DNA of 38,600 nt from Desulfobacterales bacterium (GCA_024226555.1 JAAELO010000354.1:1-38600); one strand, 5' to 3'. Counted from the first letter of the stretch, positions 16,368 to 24,874 are shown. Numbers and translations are program-made. Notes: a model not told the origin generated them from the sequence alone.

Positions 16368-17732
16368 TTAATATATCAGGTTTTTACCTGTATACGAATT
16401 TATTTTTTCAATAGACTTCTTTACAGACACGAGAGACTGTATAAGTTGTGATTGTGATTTTACAAAATTCTTTTGAGCTTCATTCAGACTTACAAGGGAT
16501 TTAAGCCCTGCTCTATATTCCTTTTCAACAAGATCCCTGTTTATCTTTAAAAGCTTCACATTGCTTTTTTGAAGATCATATTTCTCCTGTGCAGCTGTAA
16601 GTTCATCAAAAGCATCATTAAGATCAGACTTAATATTTATTTCAGCATTCTTTAAAGTAAGTTCTGTTTCTTTTTTTAAGGCTTTTGCTTCAGAAACATT
16701 CGCTTTTGTAAGTCCGCCTGAAAATATATTGAAGCTTATGCTGATACTTGTATTTGATTCATAATCATCACTATTGAAATCCATATCATCATACCTTGAA
16801 GCCCCATGGGTATAGCTTAAACTAACATTTGGATAATAACCAGACTCTGCTATTTTAATGCTCTTTTCAGCCTGTTTTACAGAGTATTCATACTGCTTAT
16901 AATCCGGCCTGTTTGAAATTGCATATTCTGTCATTCCCTTTAAATCATATGATAAAACAGATTTTCCTATTTCACTATTCAGTTTATTTAATTTAAGCTG
17001 CGCAGGAAACCTTGCAGTATCTACCCCAAGAAGAGCTGCAAGACCTGACATAGCTACCTTATAATCCTTTCGGGCATCTATCAGCGCCGAATTTGAAGAG
17101 TTCACTTCGATTTTAAAATTAAGCACATCGCTTAAAGAACCTTTACCAAGTCTCTTTTTATTTTCTGCATCTTTCAACTGCCTCTGATTATAAGCTCTGT
17201 TCTCCTCTTCAATACGAATACTCTCCTTTGCTTTCTGCGCGTTATAGTAACTTTGAGAAACAGACCAGATCAAAGTTCTTCTTGCATCTTTCTCTGCTTC
17301 TACCTGGGATTTTTTACCAAGCTTTGCATAATTATAGTTGGAACTGTTAAGAAAACCATTAAAAAGAGTCAAAGTTACCGAAATGCTCGAACTGTATTTA
17401 TCCTGTGTTTCAGGTAGAGTTGAGCTTTCAAAAGCATTCTGCCTTGTTCCGGAACCTGTGTAATCCACAGATGGAAAAAAAGCTGCGACCTTTTGCCTTA
17501 CCTGCTGGTTTGCCTGCTTAATTCTCTCTTTAACTGCCAATACTGATGGATTATTAGCAGTTGCTATTTTCTTTGCTGTTTCAAGATCAAGGTATTGAAT
17601 ATTTTTAAGAGATTCTAAGCTATAAACTTTCTCTATCTTTTGCTCTTTTTGAGCACTCTCAGAAAATGCTGTTGTAGTCAGTATAATAATAATGGATATA
17701 CCACTAATAAAAATTCTCATTATATTCTTCAT
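16368..17732 (-). CDS. TolC-family outer-membrane efflux protein
   Basis: A protein of 454 residues with a signal peptide of about 25 residues (hydrophobic core FISGISIIIILTTTAF). The mature part has two long alpha-helical repeats, as in TolC channels. Typical motifs are AKKIATANNPSVLAVKERI at the start of repeat one and NRPDYKQYEYSVKQAEKSI in repeat two. It would form the trimeric exit duct for the RND pump encoded upstream. A 173-nt gap with a family-2 repeat separates it from the pump gene. Confidence 0.9.
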   Translation of the reverse strand: MKNIMRIFISGISIIIILTTTAFSESAQKEQKIEKVYSLESLKNIQYLDLETAKKIATANNPSVLAVKERIKQANQQVRQKVAAFFPSVDYTGSGTRQNAFESSTLPETQDKYSSSISVTLTLFNGFLNSSNYNYAKLGKKSQVEAEKDARRTLIWSVSQSYYNAQKAKESIRIEEENRAYNQRQLKDAENKKRLGKGSLSDVLNFKIEVNSSNSALIDARKDYKVAMSGLAALLGVDTARFPAQLKLNKLNSEIGKSVLSYDLKGMTEYAISNRPDYKQYEYSVKQAEKSIKIAESGYYPNVSLSYTHGASRYDDMDFNSDDYESNTSISISFNIFSGGLTKANVSEAKALKKETELTLKNAEINIKSDLNDAFDELTAAQEKYDLQKSNVKLLKINRDLVEKEYRAGLKSLVSLNEAQKNFVKSQSQLIQSLVSVKKSIEKINSYTGKNLIY

Positions 17733-17807
17733 TATATTTTTATTCCTTCTTCATTGATATCCGTTGTAAGTCATTAAAAAACTCTTAACTTACTTTGTTA
17801 TACAAAA

Positions 17808-17838
17808 CCTGTTTATCAACCTTTTCAAAAGGTTGGAC
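17808..17838 (-). repeat. Family-2 intergenic repeat, core only
   Basis: CCTGTTTATCAACC followed by TTTTCAAAAGGTTGGACCC is the reverse complement of the family-2 core (CCAAACTTTTGAAAAGTTTG then ATAAACAGG). It lies between the RND and tolC-like genes, where its hairpin (AACCTTTT/AAAAGGTT) may affect mRNA stability. Confidence 0.6.
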
Positions 17839-17905
17839 CCCAATAGTAAAAACATGATTTTAAGTTTTTACGCTTACAGGGGATTTTTGTTTTTTATTAT
17901 TTTAA

Positions 17906-20900
17906 TTAACCCATTTTTATAACAGGTTCTGTTTCTGTAATAGTCGTAACAGACTCCTCTGTTTTATACTTAGGTTCCACCTCTTCACGTGTTTTCCACT
18001 CTCCATGGACAAGAATGCACCATGCTAATCTTAAGTCATTTAAGATAACCATAAGGCATGGAATCAGAACAAGTGTCAGAACAGTTGCCATTATAACTCC
18101 TGCTGCAAGAGATATCGCCATAGGAATCAACATTTGAGCATCAGGGCTTGATTCGATTATGAGTGGTAAAAGACCAGCCACTGTACTGATACTTGTCAGC
18201 ATAACAGCTCTAAACCTTCTGACTCCAGCCATGGTAACAGCATCTATAAAGGGAACCCCCTCTTTCATGTTCTGATTAATTCTGTCAATTAGTACAATCG
18301 CATCGTTTACAACCACACCTGTTAGTGCCACCATTCCAAAAATACTTAACATTGAGATCACATGCCCAAGAAGGTAATGTCCCCACAAAGCTCCAATAAG
18401 TCCAAAAGGAATGGATGTTAATATGACAAACGGTTGGATGTAAGAGGTGAACATTGTCGCAACAATCATATAAATACCAAATACAGCGAGTGGAAACCAT
18501 ATGTACAAGCTACTGAATGTCTTATCGTTTCTCTTTGAGTCACCTTTAATAACTATATTGACATCAGGATATTCAGCTTCTATATCACTAAAAAAGTTCT
18601 TTGAAAGATCCTGGATGATATCACCAGCAGAAATCATAGTCGCATCAATTTCAGCACTAACCTTAACACGTCTGTAACCATCAGCTCTGGTGATTGTTGA
18701 GTAACCAGGACCGTAATGGATATTTGCAACAAGATTTAAAGGGATTTTATAGTTCTTATCAGTTCTGATCATAAAATTCTCAATACTTGAATATCTCTTT
18801 CTTTCATCATCTGAATAACGAACATATACTTTAATGTTTTCATCACCCCTTTGAACAGAAACAGCTTCCTCTCCGTAGTATCCGTTGTATACCTGACTCG
18901 CAAGATCATTTACAGTAAGACCATAGGCTCTTGCATCCTCTTTCAAAGTAAAAGTAATAACGTTTTTTCCAGGTGAATTATCTGACCAAACCTGAGTCGT
19001 CCCTTTAATTTTCGTAAGTTTTGCCAGGATTTTCTTCTCAGCTGCATTTATGCTGTCAAAGTTCTTCCCATCAACACATATTTCAACTGGTGCACCGGGA
19101 GGCCCCTTTCCATCAGAAACAAAAGTAAGAGATTTTACTCCGGGAATATCTCCCACCTCTTTTTGCCACATGATATTCAGGTCTTGAGTGTGAATTCCTC
19201 TGTCTTCGGCATTCAAAAGGATCAGGCGCACGCCGGCAAGGTTGCTTTTCTTACTACCGGAAGACCCAAGACCTTCACCAAGGGATTGTCCATAAAGTGA
19301 ATAAATATTTTTAATAAGTGGATCACCACTTTTTGTTTTGATTTTAACAGCGAGTCTTTTAGCAGCAGCTTCAATTTTTTCAACGGCCTTTTCCGTAGTC
19401 TCAAATGTAGTTCCTTCAGGATACTCAATATCAGCAGTAACCACATATCCATCACGGGATGGAAATACCTGATATTTTATAAAGCCACCCATAAACATTC
19501 CTGCTGTCAGCAAAAGAACCATGACAGATGAAGATACGAGCAGATATCTGTATTTTATAATCCTCTCAATAAAAGGGCGATATATTTTATCCGAAAATTT
19601 CTCCATACCTTCACTCGTAAAGGTATGAACCTTATCTATATATTTTAATATAACGTTTTTAGGTTTCTTCTTCTTATTAGGATCAGGCAGTTCAGAAAGG
19701 TGAGCAGGAAGAAGTATTAAGCATTCAATTAAAGAGATCGCAAGACACGAAATCACAGCAACCGGGAGGCACGCAACAAATTTACCCAAAACGCCATCTA
19801 TATGAGCAAGTGGAATAAAAGCAACAATGGTAGTTAAAACAGCAGCAACAACCGGCATTCCAACCTCAGACACTCCGTTTACTGCTGCCTGAAGTGGAGG
19901 AACTCCTTTTTGTCTCTGGACATAGATAGCCTCACCAACAATAATAGCATCATCAGCCACAATTCCAAGCACCATGATAAGTCCAAAAAGAGTCAGCATA
20001 TTAAAAGTGTTACCAGTAAACCAAAGTATCGCAACACCACCAACTAAAGATACCGGAATTCCCATACCGGCCCAGAATGATAGCCTTGTATCAAGGAAAA
20101 ACCACAGTATTGAAAAAACCAGAAGTAAACCGATAAAACCGTTTTTTAAAAGAATTGAGATAGTTTTCTTGGTTTTTAATGAGTTATCAGCTAAAACACC
20201 AATTTCAGAACCTTCAGGAAGCATTTTTTGTTTTTCAGAAAGATATTTTTTCACAGCATCAGCAATTGTTATAGAATCTTCAAGCTCAGTTTTAAATATA
20301 TCAATAATGACCGCAGGTTTTTCGTTAATTCGTGTTTTCAGTTTATCATCAACAAAAGAATCCTTGATTGTTGCAATCTTATCAAGGGTTATCAATTCAC
20401 CCTCCTTATTTGCAATAACAACAATATCAGACAGTTCTATCCCTGAATATTTTCTTCCAAGAGTACGAACACGGATCTCCTCATTATTGGTTTTTATTGT
20501 TCCACCCGATTTATTTAAGCTGGACTTTTTAATAGCACTGGAAACATCAGAAAGAGTTAAACCATACTCCCTCAACTTTACTTCAGAAACTTCAACGCTT
20601 ATTTCATATTCACGTGTAGTAGCTATATCAACCTGAGAAACCTCAGGCAGTTTCAGAATTTCATCCTCAATTTGACTCCCCCACTCTTTCATACGACGCT
20701 CTGACATATCGCCCTTAATAAATAAGGTCATAACAGAGTGTTTTATAATAGGTTCTGAAACAACTGGAGTCTCTGAATCATCAGGAAGATCCTGCAATGA
20801 ATCGATTTCGTTTTTGATACTATCTACAAGTTTACCAGTATCATAACCTTTTTTAACATTCACAATCACAGAGCATGAATTCTCACTGGATGATGAAGTA

Positions 20901-21142
20901 TACGAATCAATTCCTTCAATCCCTTCTATAGCCTCTTCAACTTTCCTCGAAACCCCCTCTTCAACCTCTTCAGGATCAGCTCCGGGATATGCAACCGATA
21001 TAACAACCTTATCAAGGCTCATGTTAGGCATCTCTTCCTTAATCATCATAGATGCAGCAATTCCGCCAGCAATAAAGATTGTAATTAAAACAATATTCGC
21101 AAAAACAGTGTTTCCAGCAAATTTTTCGAGTATCTTGTTCAT
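17906..21142 (-). CDS. RND-family efflux transporter permease (AcrB/HAE type)
   Basis: A protein of 1078 residues, the usual length for an RND pump. TM1 lies near residues 13-33. A periplasmic porter domain follows to about 325. The central TM block contains GIVADDAIIVGEAI with the adjacent Asp397-Asp398 of the proton relay. A second porter domain comes next, and the final TM block contains SIFGMVALTGVVVNDAIVLI. It would drive drug or metabolite export with proton motive force, together with the fusion protein and TolC homologue. The start overlaps the fusion-protein stop as TAATG. The substrate is not predictable. Confidence 0.94.
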   Translation of the reverse strand: MNKILEKFAGNTVFANIVLITIFIAGGIAASMMIKEEMPNMSLDKVVISVAYPGADPEEVEEGVSRKVEEAIEGIEGIDSYTSSSSENSCSVIVNVKKGYDTGKLVDSIKNEIDSLQDLPDDSETPVVSEPIIKHSVMTLFIKGDMSERRMKEWGSQIEDEILKLPEVSQVDIATTREYEISVEVSEVKLREYGLTLSDVSSAIKKSSLNKSGGTIKTNNEEIRVRTLGRKYSGIELSDIVVIANKEGELITLDKIATIKDSFVDDKLKTRINEKPAVIIDIFKTELEDSITIADAVKKYLSEKQKMLPEGSEIGVLADNSLKTKKTISILLKNGFIGLLLVFSILWFFLDTRLSFWAGMGIPVSLVGGVAILWFTGNTFNMLTLFGLIMVLGIVADDAIIVGEAIYVQRQKGVPPLQAAVNGVSEVGMPVVAAVLTTIVAFIPLAHIDGVLGKFVACLPVAVISCLAISLIECLILLPAHLSELPDPNKKKKPKNVILKYIDKVHTFTSEGMEKFSDKIYRPFIERIIKYRYLLVSSSVMVLLLTAGMFMGGFIKYQVFPSRDGYVVTADIEYPEGTTFETTEKAVEKIEAAAKRLAVKIKTKSGDPLIKNIYSLYGQSLGEGLGSSGSKKSNLAGVRLILLNAEDRGIHTQDLNIMWQKEVGDIPGVKSLTFVSDGKGPPGAPVEICVDGKNFDSINAAEKKILAKLTKIKGTTQVWSDNSPGKNVITFTLKEDARAYGLTVNDLASQVYNGYYGEEAVSVQRGDENIKVYVRYSDDERKRYSSIENFMIRTDKNYKIPLNLVANIHYGPGYSTITRADGYRRVKVSAEIDATMISAGDIIQDLSKNFFSDIEAEYPDVNIVIKGDSKRNDKTFSSLYIWFPLAVFGIYMIVATMFTSYIQPFVILTSIPFGLIGALWGHYLLGHVISMLSIFGMVALTGVVVNDAIVLIDRINQNMKEGVPFIDAVTMAGVRRFRAVMLTSISTVAGLLPLIIESSPDAQMLIPMAISLAAGVIMATVLTLVLIPCLMVILNDLRLAWCILVHGEWKTREEVEPKYKTEESVTTITETEPVIKMG

Positions 21143-22368
21143 TACTTATCTCCTATTCTCTGAGCAACAAGGCTTTTGTCCTGAACATTTAAAAGAGCAT
21201 TTTCAAGGGGAGAAACAAGCTTAGATGTAACAACAATATCACCAGGTTCAATTCCAGAAGATATGATAGCGTAATCATCATCGGTCTTTACTACTTCTAC
21301 AGGAACAGTTAACAGTCTGTTATTTTTAGAGACATAAACAGTATTTTCATAGCTGATTGAATTTCTTGGTACTTTAATTACATTTTCGATGGTTTTACCT
21401 GGGATCAAAACCTTAACAAACATTCCATCAACAATTGGAAAGTTTTCAGAATTTTCTTCCCCGGCTTTAATCCTCACAGCGAGATAAACAGTTCTTGTCT
21501 GGGAATCAAATTTTATAACCCGATCAAGAATACCGCGACTTTTCGTTTTGTTATCTCCCGTCCAGATCACTTCACATTGTGTTTTTTTGATATTGTTAAA
21601 CCAGACTATGTTCTTGCTGTCTTTATTATCGTTAAAACCAAGATATTTTTTAGCATCAAGACTCCCAACAGGAAGCTCAATCTCAAGCACAGAATCATCA
21701 GAAAGCGTGGTCAGTTTAGCCCCAGTAGTTACATATTGCCCTTTCTCAATTGCAACATAACTTACCCTTGCATCAAAAGGTGCCACAACAGTACATCTCT
21801 TTAGGTTAAGTCTGGCAGTTTTAAGGCTGTTTTCAATCTGGTCCAGTTGATCCTTATTACTATTATAAGTCTGCTCAACAGATTCAACATTGGATAGAGT
21901 CCCTGTATTACTCTTTTCAAACAACTCTTTAGTTCTTAAATACTCCTTTTTAGAAAGCTCAAGAGTTCGCTTCAAAGTTTTGAACCTTTTCTGATTCACA
22001 TCAACACTGTTTTTATAATCTTCAGGATCAATCTTAAATAGAACCTCACCACTCTTTATAATTCCACCCATTTCAAGGTTAGGATGAATGTAAGCGACTT
22101 TACCCGAAACCTCAGGTGAAATATCCACAGAATTTAATGATGCAACCTCACCAAAACCAGTAATTAAAACACTCACATCTTCACGTACAGCAGTTATAGC
22201 CTCAACATTCACAGGCCTTTCTTTAATAACCTTCTTTGCCGGTGGTCTCTTCATCGCTCCAAGACCAACCATAACTAAAACACCAAACAACAAAATAGCT
22301 GAACAGATCGCAACCCTTGCGATTATCAACTTGCCCGATACCTTTGTTTCACTTTGTTTAGTTTCCAT
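21142..22368 (-). CDS. RND efflux periplasmic adaptor (membrane fusion protein)
   Basis: A protein of 408 residues. One N-terminal membrane anchor lies about 15-37. The lipoyl/barrel-sandwich half-motif VDISPEVSGKVAYIHP precedes an alpha-hairpin of about 75 residues. The second half-motif is VAPFDARVSYVAIEKGQYVTTG, followed by a beta-barrel and a membrane-proximal domain. It bridges the RND pump and the outer-membrane duct. It is the first gene of the block and shares a TAATG junction with the pump gene. Confidence 0.93.
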   Translation of the reverse strand: METKQSETKVSGKLIIARVAICSAILLFGVLVMVGLGAMKRPPAKKVIKERPVNVEAITAVREDVSVLITGFGEVASLNSVDISPEVSGKVAYIHPNLEMGGIIKSGEVLFKIDPEDYKNSVDVNQKRFKTLKRTLELSKKEYLRTKELFEKSNTGTLSNVESVEQTYNSNKDQLDQIENSLKTARLNLKRCTVVAPFDARVSYVAIEKGQYVTTGAKLTTLSDDSVLEIELPVGSLDAKKYLGFNDNKDSKNIVWFNNIKKTQCEVIWTGDNKTKSRGILDRVIKFDSQTRTVYLAVRIKAGEENSENFPIVDGMFVKVLIPGKTIENVIKVPRNSISYENTVYVSKNNRLLTVPVEVVKTDDDYAIISSGIEPGDIVVTSKLVSPLENALLNVQDKSLVAQRIGDK

Positions 22369-22407
22369 ATCTATATTTTCCTTTCTTAATTTTTATTAAG
22401 TCTTAAG

Positions 22408-22467
22408 AAATTTATAATAGACAGGCCGTGAAATAGTCGTGAAATGAATGTGAAATTATCGTGAAAT
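22408..22467 (-). promoter_or_regulatory. Efflux-operon promoter with four 11-bp-phased GTGAAAT boxes
   Basis: On the plus strand GTGAAAT occurs at 22428, 22439, 22450 and 22461, exactly 11 bp apart; read with the operon the box is ATTTCAC. Direct repeats on this period are the known binding pattern of OmpR/PhoB-family dimers. The -10-like TATTATAAAT lies at about 22410-22419 on the minus strand, placing the proximal boxes over the -35 position, as in activated promoters. The fusion-protein ATG is about 40 nt further on. The regulator encoded at 15643-16332 is the obvious candidate (inference). Confidence 0.7.
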
Positions 22468-22520
22468 TTCTCAAAGGTATAATTGAAAAGGATTTACGAA
22501 AGTAAAAAAAAGAAAAACCT

Positions 22521-22561
22521 CCTGCCGGAGGGCCAAACTTTTGAAAAGTTTGATAAACAGG
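22521..22561 (+). repeat. Family-2 intergenic repeat, short copy
   Basis: CCTGCCGGAGGG then CCAAACTTTTGAAAAGTTTG then ATAAACAGG. Compared with the copy at 38393 it lacks the middle block (CTGAAATAAAATG / TTTGCTTTTATTTT). The central palindrome is perfect. Confidence 0.75.
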
Positions 22562-22595
22562 TTATGAAATATAAAATAAATTTGACATCTCTTTT

Positions 22596-22626
22596 GTAGG
22601 GTGTGTTAAAGCCCTTCCAACGCACC
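22596..22626. repeat. REP-like palindrome (GTAGGGTG ... CGCACC)
   Basis: GTAGGGTGTGTT, an 11-nt spacer, then AACGCACC; the arms pair with one G-T wobble. It resembles the GTAGGGTGCGTT/AACGCACC palindromes dispersed in many bacterial genomes, a resemblance from memory. Only one copy is seen here. Confidence 0.4.
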
Positions 22627-22718
22627 AACAAGAAATATTTTAATTTAAAAGAAGCTAATATAAATCAATAATTTAAGAAATAATACAGAGGTTTTAATAA
22701 TTTAACAAAACCTGTAAA

Positions 22719-22744
22719 GGTTTGTTGATAAAAGTCAACAAACC
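22719..22744 (-). terminator. Candidate terminator of the orphan nuclease gene
   Basis: GGTTTGTTGA (22719-22728) and TCAACAAACC (22735-22744) form a perfect 10-bp stem with a 6-nt loop, 18 nt after the stop of the minus-strand gene. The T-run beyond it is weak (TTTACAGGTTTT), so it may be inefficient. Confidence 0.5.
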
Positions 22745-22762
22745 CTACAGAACTATTTATAG

Positions 22763-23830
22763 CTAATTGGGTTCGTATTCAGAGATAATTTCTTTGATTC
22801 GGTTAGAATATTTAAAAATATCGTCTATTTGTTCAATTTCAATTCGTTCTTCATTTTTCTCTTTAAAAACACCAATATACTTTTGATTATAATTAAAATG
22901 AAGCCTACAAATAGGTTTACGGTTGTTATCGTCTAACAAAATACCACAATAGCTTTTGGTATCTCTCATTGTTACACGTTTTACGTCCATAACTTCACTA
23001 AGAATTGCTTTAACAACATTATAGCCATCTATTTCATCTTGGGTTGTTACGATACCATCTTTAATTGGTTCTGATTCATCTATTGTTTCTTCTTCATTAC
23101 TTGTTGGCTCTGAATCATTTGCAGATAAGGCGGATTTCAGGCGTTCATTAACTCTCTCATTTATAAACTGCTTTCTGGCTTCTTTTACAATAGGTGTGAA
23201 TTGCTCAAGAACTTGCTGTGTTATGCGACCATCATAAATCTGACCAGCAAAAAAACGAACAAAAGCTTCAGAAGGGTTTTTTAGTTCTTCATCAAGAATC
23301 TTCTTAATAGCTCCTGTATATTTTAAAGTGCTTGCTGTTGTTAGTATATCTTCAAGGGAGAAGGAAGATTTTGTAAATTTCTTCAACTCCTCTATTTGAT
23401 GATCTTCAAAATGTAATATATTAAATTCAAAAAATGGTTTCGAATCCATTTTATTTTTATCATCAAGATCTGAATAAAACCTATAAATAACACCATTTGT
23501 TAGTATTGCAAATCTTGCTTCTGTGACAGAAAAATAACGATATAATTGAGAAGCGTGCTCATTATTAAGTTCTACTCCTGACCATTTACATTCTATTAAC
23601 ATTATAATTGAATCATCTTTTTTAATTACATAATCAACTTTCTCACCCTTCTTTTTCCCAACGTCTGCTGTATATTCTGGAATCACTTCTAAGGGATTAA
23701 AAACATCATAACCAAGGGCTCCAATGAATGGCATTATAAATGCATTTTTTGTTGCTTCCTCAGTATTAATAAAATCCATTTGTTTAGGAATCCGTGAAGC
23801 AAGATCTTTAATGCGGTCAATTAAGTCCAT
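22763..23830 (-). CDS. Orphan PD-(D/E)XK nuclease-like protein (type I restriction R-subunit N-terminal domain)
   Basis: A protein of 355 residues. The first 160 match the HsdR N-terminal/endonuclease-like fold: an early acidic Glu in EEATKNAFIMPFI, then Asp66 in KVDYVI, Glu80 and Lys82 in IECKWSG, the layout of the PD-(D/E)XK active site. The rest is a helical linker and a C-terminal module (YCGILLDDNNRKPICRLHFN) often attached to such stand-alone proteins. No helicase domain and no methylase or specificity gene are present, so it is not a complete restriction system. A strong GGAGGA precedes the ATG. It lies divergent to a candidate RNA gene and an antirepressor-domain gene. Confidence 0.8.
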   Translation of the reverse strand: MDLIDRIKDLASRIPKQMDFINTEEATKNAFIMPFIGALGYDVFNPLEVIPEYTADVGKKKGEKVDYVIKKDDSIIMLIECKWSGVELNNEHASQLYRYFSVTEARFAILTNGVIYRFYSDLDDKNKMDSKPFFEFNILHFEDHQIEELKKFTKSSFSLEDILTTASTLKYTGAIKKILDEELKNPSEAFVRFFAGQIYDGRITQQVLEQFTPIVKEARKQFINERVNERLKSALSANDSEPTSNEEETIDESEPIKDGIVTTQDEIDGYNVVKAILSEVMDVKRVTMRDTKSYCGILLDDNNRKPICRLHFNYNQKYIGVFKEKNEERIEIEQIDDIFKYSNRIKEIISEYEPN

Positions 23831-24079
23831 GTGTCCTCCATTGATAATCTTATAAAAGATTAAATTGCATATAATAAGATTGTTTTTATACCATCAATTG
23901 CAATTACTAAAATTAAAAAAAAGCCTATTCAAAACGATTTTGAGAAAATATTTTTAAATGAGATGTATTTAAAAATGATATTTAGTCATACAAATTTAAA
24001 ATAAACTTGTCAACATAGTGAAATTATTTAATACATATTTAACTTTATGCTTGCAATTTTTAGATAGTCGGAGTATTTT

Positions 24080-24363
24080 TTTTAGAAATAACACAGGCGA
24101 AGATGCAAGAGACGCCAATCTCCTACATCTTCTGATCTATGAACTTAATATGAAAAGGATATTAAGCCCATGACTTCGAGTTATATACCAGAACTATTAG
24201 ATCAAAGTCAATTCGATAAGAAGAATTGTAGGAACTTTAATCTGTACAAAGGTTTTGTATTGTTGCGGATTGAAGTAACACTCTTACTTTCGTGTTTCAT
24301 TCAAAAGTTTACAGATTTTATTAATCCCGGATTGTTTTTATAAACGACCACGGGATTTTTTTT
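24080..24363 (+). ncRNA. Candidate structured RNA with intrinsic terminator
   Basis: No gene of ordinary size occupies 23831-24464, yet a strong terminator ends this segment. Perfect helices visible by eye: GAAGATG/CATCTTC (24099-24105, 24126-24132) with an inner GAGA/TCTC; TGATCTA/TAGATCA (24133-24139, 24198-24204) enclosing CTTAATAT/ATATTAAG (24144-24151, 24159-24166); CAATTC/GAATTG (24209-24214, 24223-24228); and AATCTG/CAGATT (24239-24244, 24312-24317) enclosing ACAAA/TTTGT. A weak promoter TTGCAA/TATTTT (24051, 24074, 17-bp spacer) would start it near 24085. No tmRNA, RNase P, 6S or riboswitch signature was recognised. A rival reading is a 57-codon frame at 24170-24343 with a poor ribosome-binding site. 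The 23831-24050 stretch is plain AT-rich promoter-like sequence. Confidence 0.4.
24322..24363 (+). terminator. Rho-independent terminator
   Basis: AATCCCG (24323-24329) pairs with CGGGATT (24351-24357), with an inner GTTT/AAAC helix (24334-24337, 24342-24345), followed by an eight-T run from 24356. It terminates something on the plus strand upstream of the antirepressor-domain gene, in a place with no recognised protein gene. Confidence 0.8.
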
Positions 24364-24380
24364 GGATGGTATTCGCCTAA

Positions 24381-24432
24381 GATGGATCCACAGCTCTTTT
24401 TTATCGATTTTCACAGGACTTGTGGTTCCATC
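24381..24432 (+). promoter_or_regulatory. Leader hairpin before the antirepressor-domain gene
   Basis: GATGGATCCACAG pairs with TTGTGGTTCCATC with one mismatch and one wobble, around a 26-nt loop. It lies between the terminator and the start codon at 24465. A small TTAGG/CCTAA repeat overlaps the ribosome-binding site AGGAA. Confidence 0.4.
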
Positions 24433-24464
24433 GAAATTAAATTCTAACTTAGGAACCTAAAATA

Positions 24465-24782
24465 ATGAATCTACGGACCGAAATCCCTATTTTGTCTATC
24501 AGCGTGAGCAGTGAAACACCAAGAGTGAATGCCTATGAACTTTATGTTTTTCTAAAAGCAGATGTACCTTTTAAAGCATGGATCGAAGATCTGCTTGATG
24601 GCTATGAAGGCTTTCATAGCTATATAGCAATTAAAGAACCTGCTATTGGAAGAAGGGATAGAGCTAACATGGTTTACTATATAAATTTAAGAATCGCAAA
24701 AATTGCAGCATTAAAAGCAGCTTCAACGCTTGGAGAAAGAGTCTATGAATATTTCAAAAGTTATGAAAAAAAAGAAAAATAG
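24465..24782 (+). CDS. AntA/AntB antirepressor-domain protein
   Basis: A protein of 105 residues. VNAYELYVFLKADVPFKAWI (about 21-40), then GYEGFHSYI, GRRDRANMVYYINLRIAKIA and GERVYEYFKSYEKK follow the order of the phage AntA/AntB antirepressor domain (VNA-x-ELH-FL ... W ... GF ... DY-LT-x-MAK ... G-x-x-x-R-x-YF). Phage antirepressors usually carry a second C-terminal domain; here the protein stops after the N-terminal domain. AGGAA lies about 9 nt before the ATG. No other phage gene is nearby, so it is either a domesticated regulator or a prophage relic. The partner it would antagonise is not visible. Confidence 0.7.
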   Translation: MNLRTEIPILSISVSSETPRVNAYELYVFLKADVPFKAWIEDLLDGYEGFHSYIAIKEPAIGRRDRANMVYYINLRIAKIAALKAASTLGERVYEYFKSYEKKEK

Positions 24783-24807
24783 TCTATTACAAAAAGCACT
24801 TTTTTCA

Positions 24808-24874
24808 TATCAAACTTTTCAAATGTTTGGGAAAAAATAAAAGCAAAGCATTATATTTCAGCACCAGCAGGGGG
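24808..24874 (-). repeat. Family-2 intergenic repeat, long copy
   Basis: Read on the minus strand it gives CCCCTGCTGGTGCTGAAATA, then AATGCTTTGCTTTTATTTT, then CCCAAACATTTGAAAAGTTT and GATATG, parallel to the copy at 38393-38461. It lies just after the stop of the antirepressor-domain gene. Confidence 0.7.

Noticed and set aside
24040-24363. tmRNA, RNase P RNA or 6S RNA at this place
   Set aside because: The expected tRNA-like ends and tag frame, the RNase P core sequences, and a single long 6S-type hairpin are all absent.
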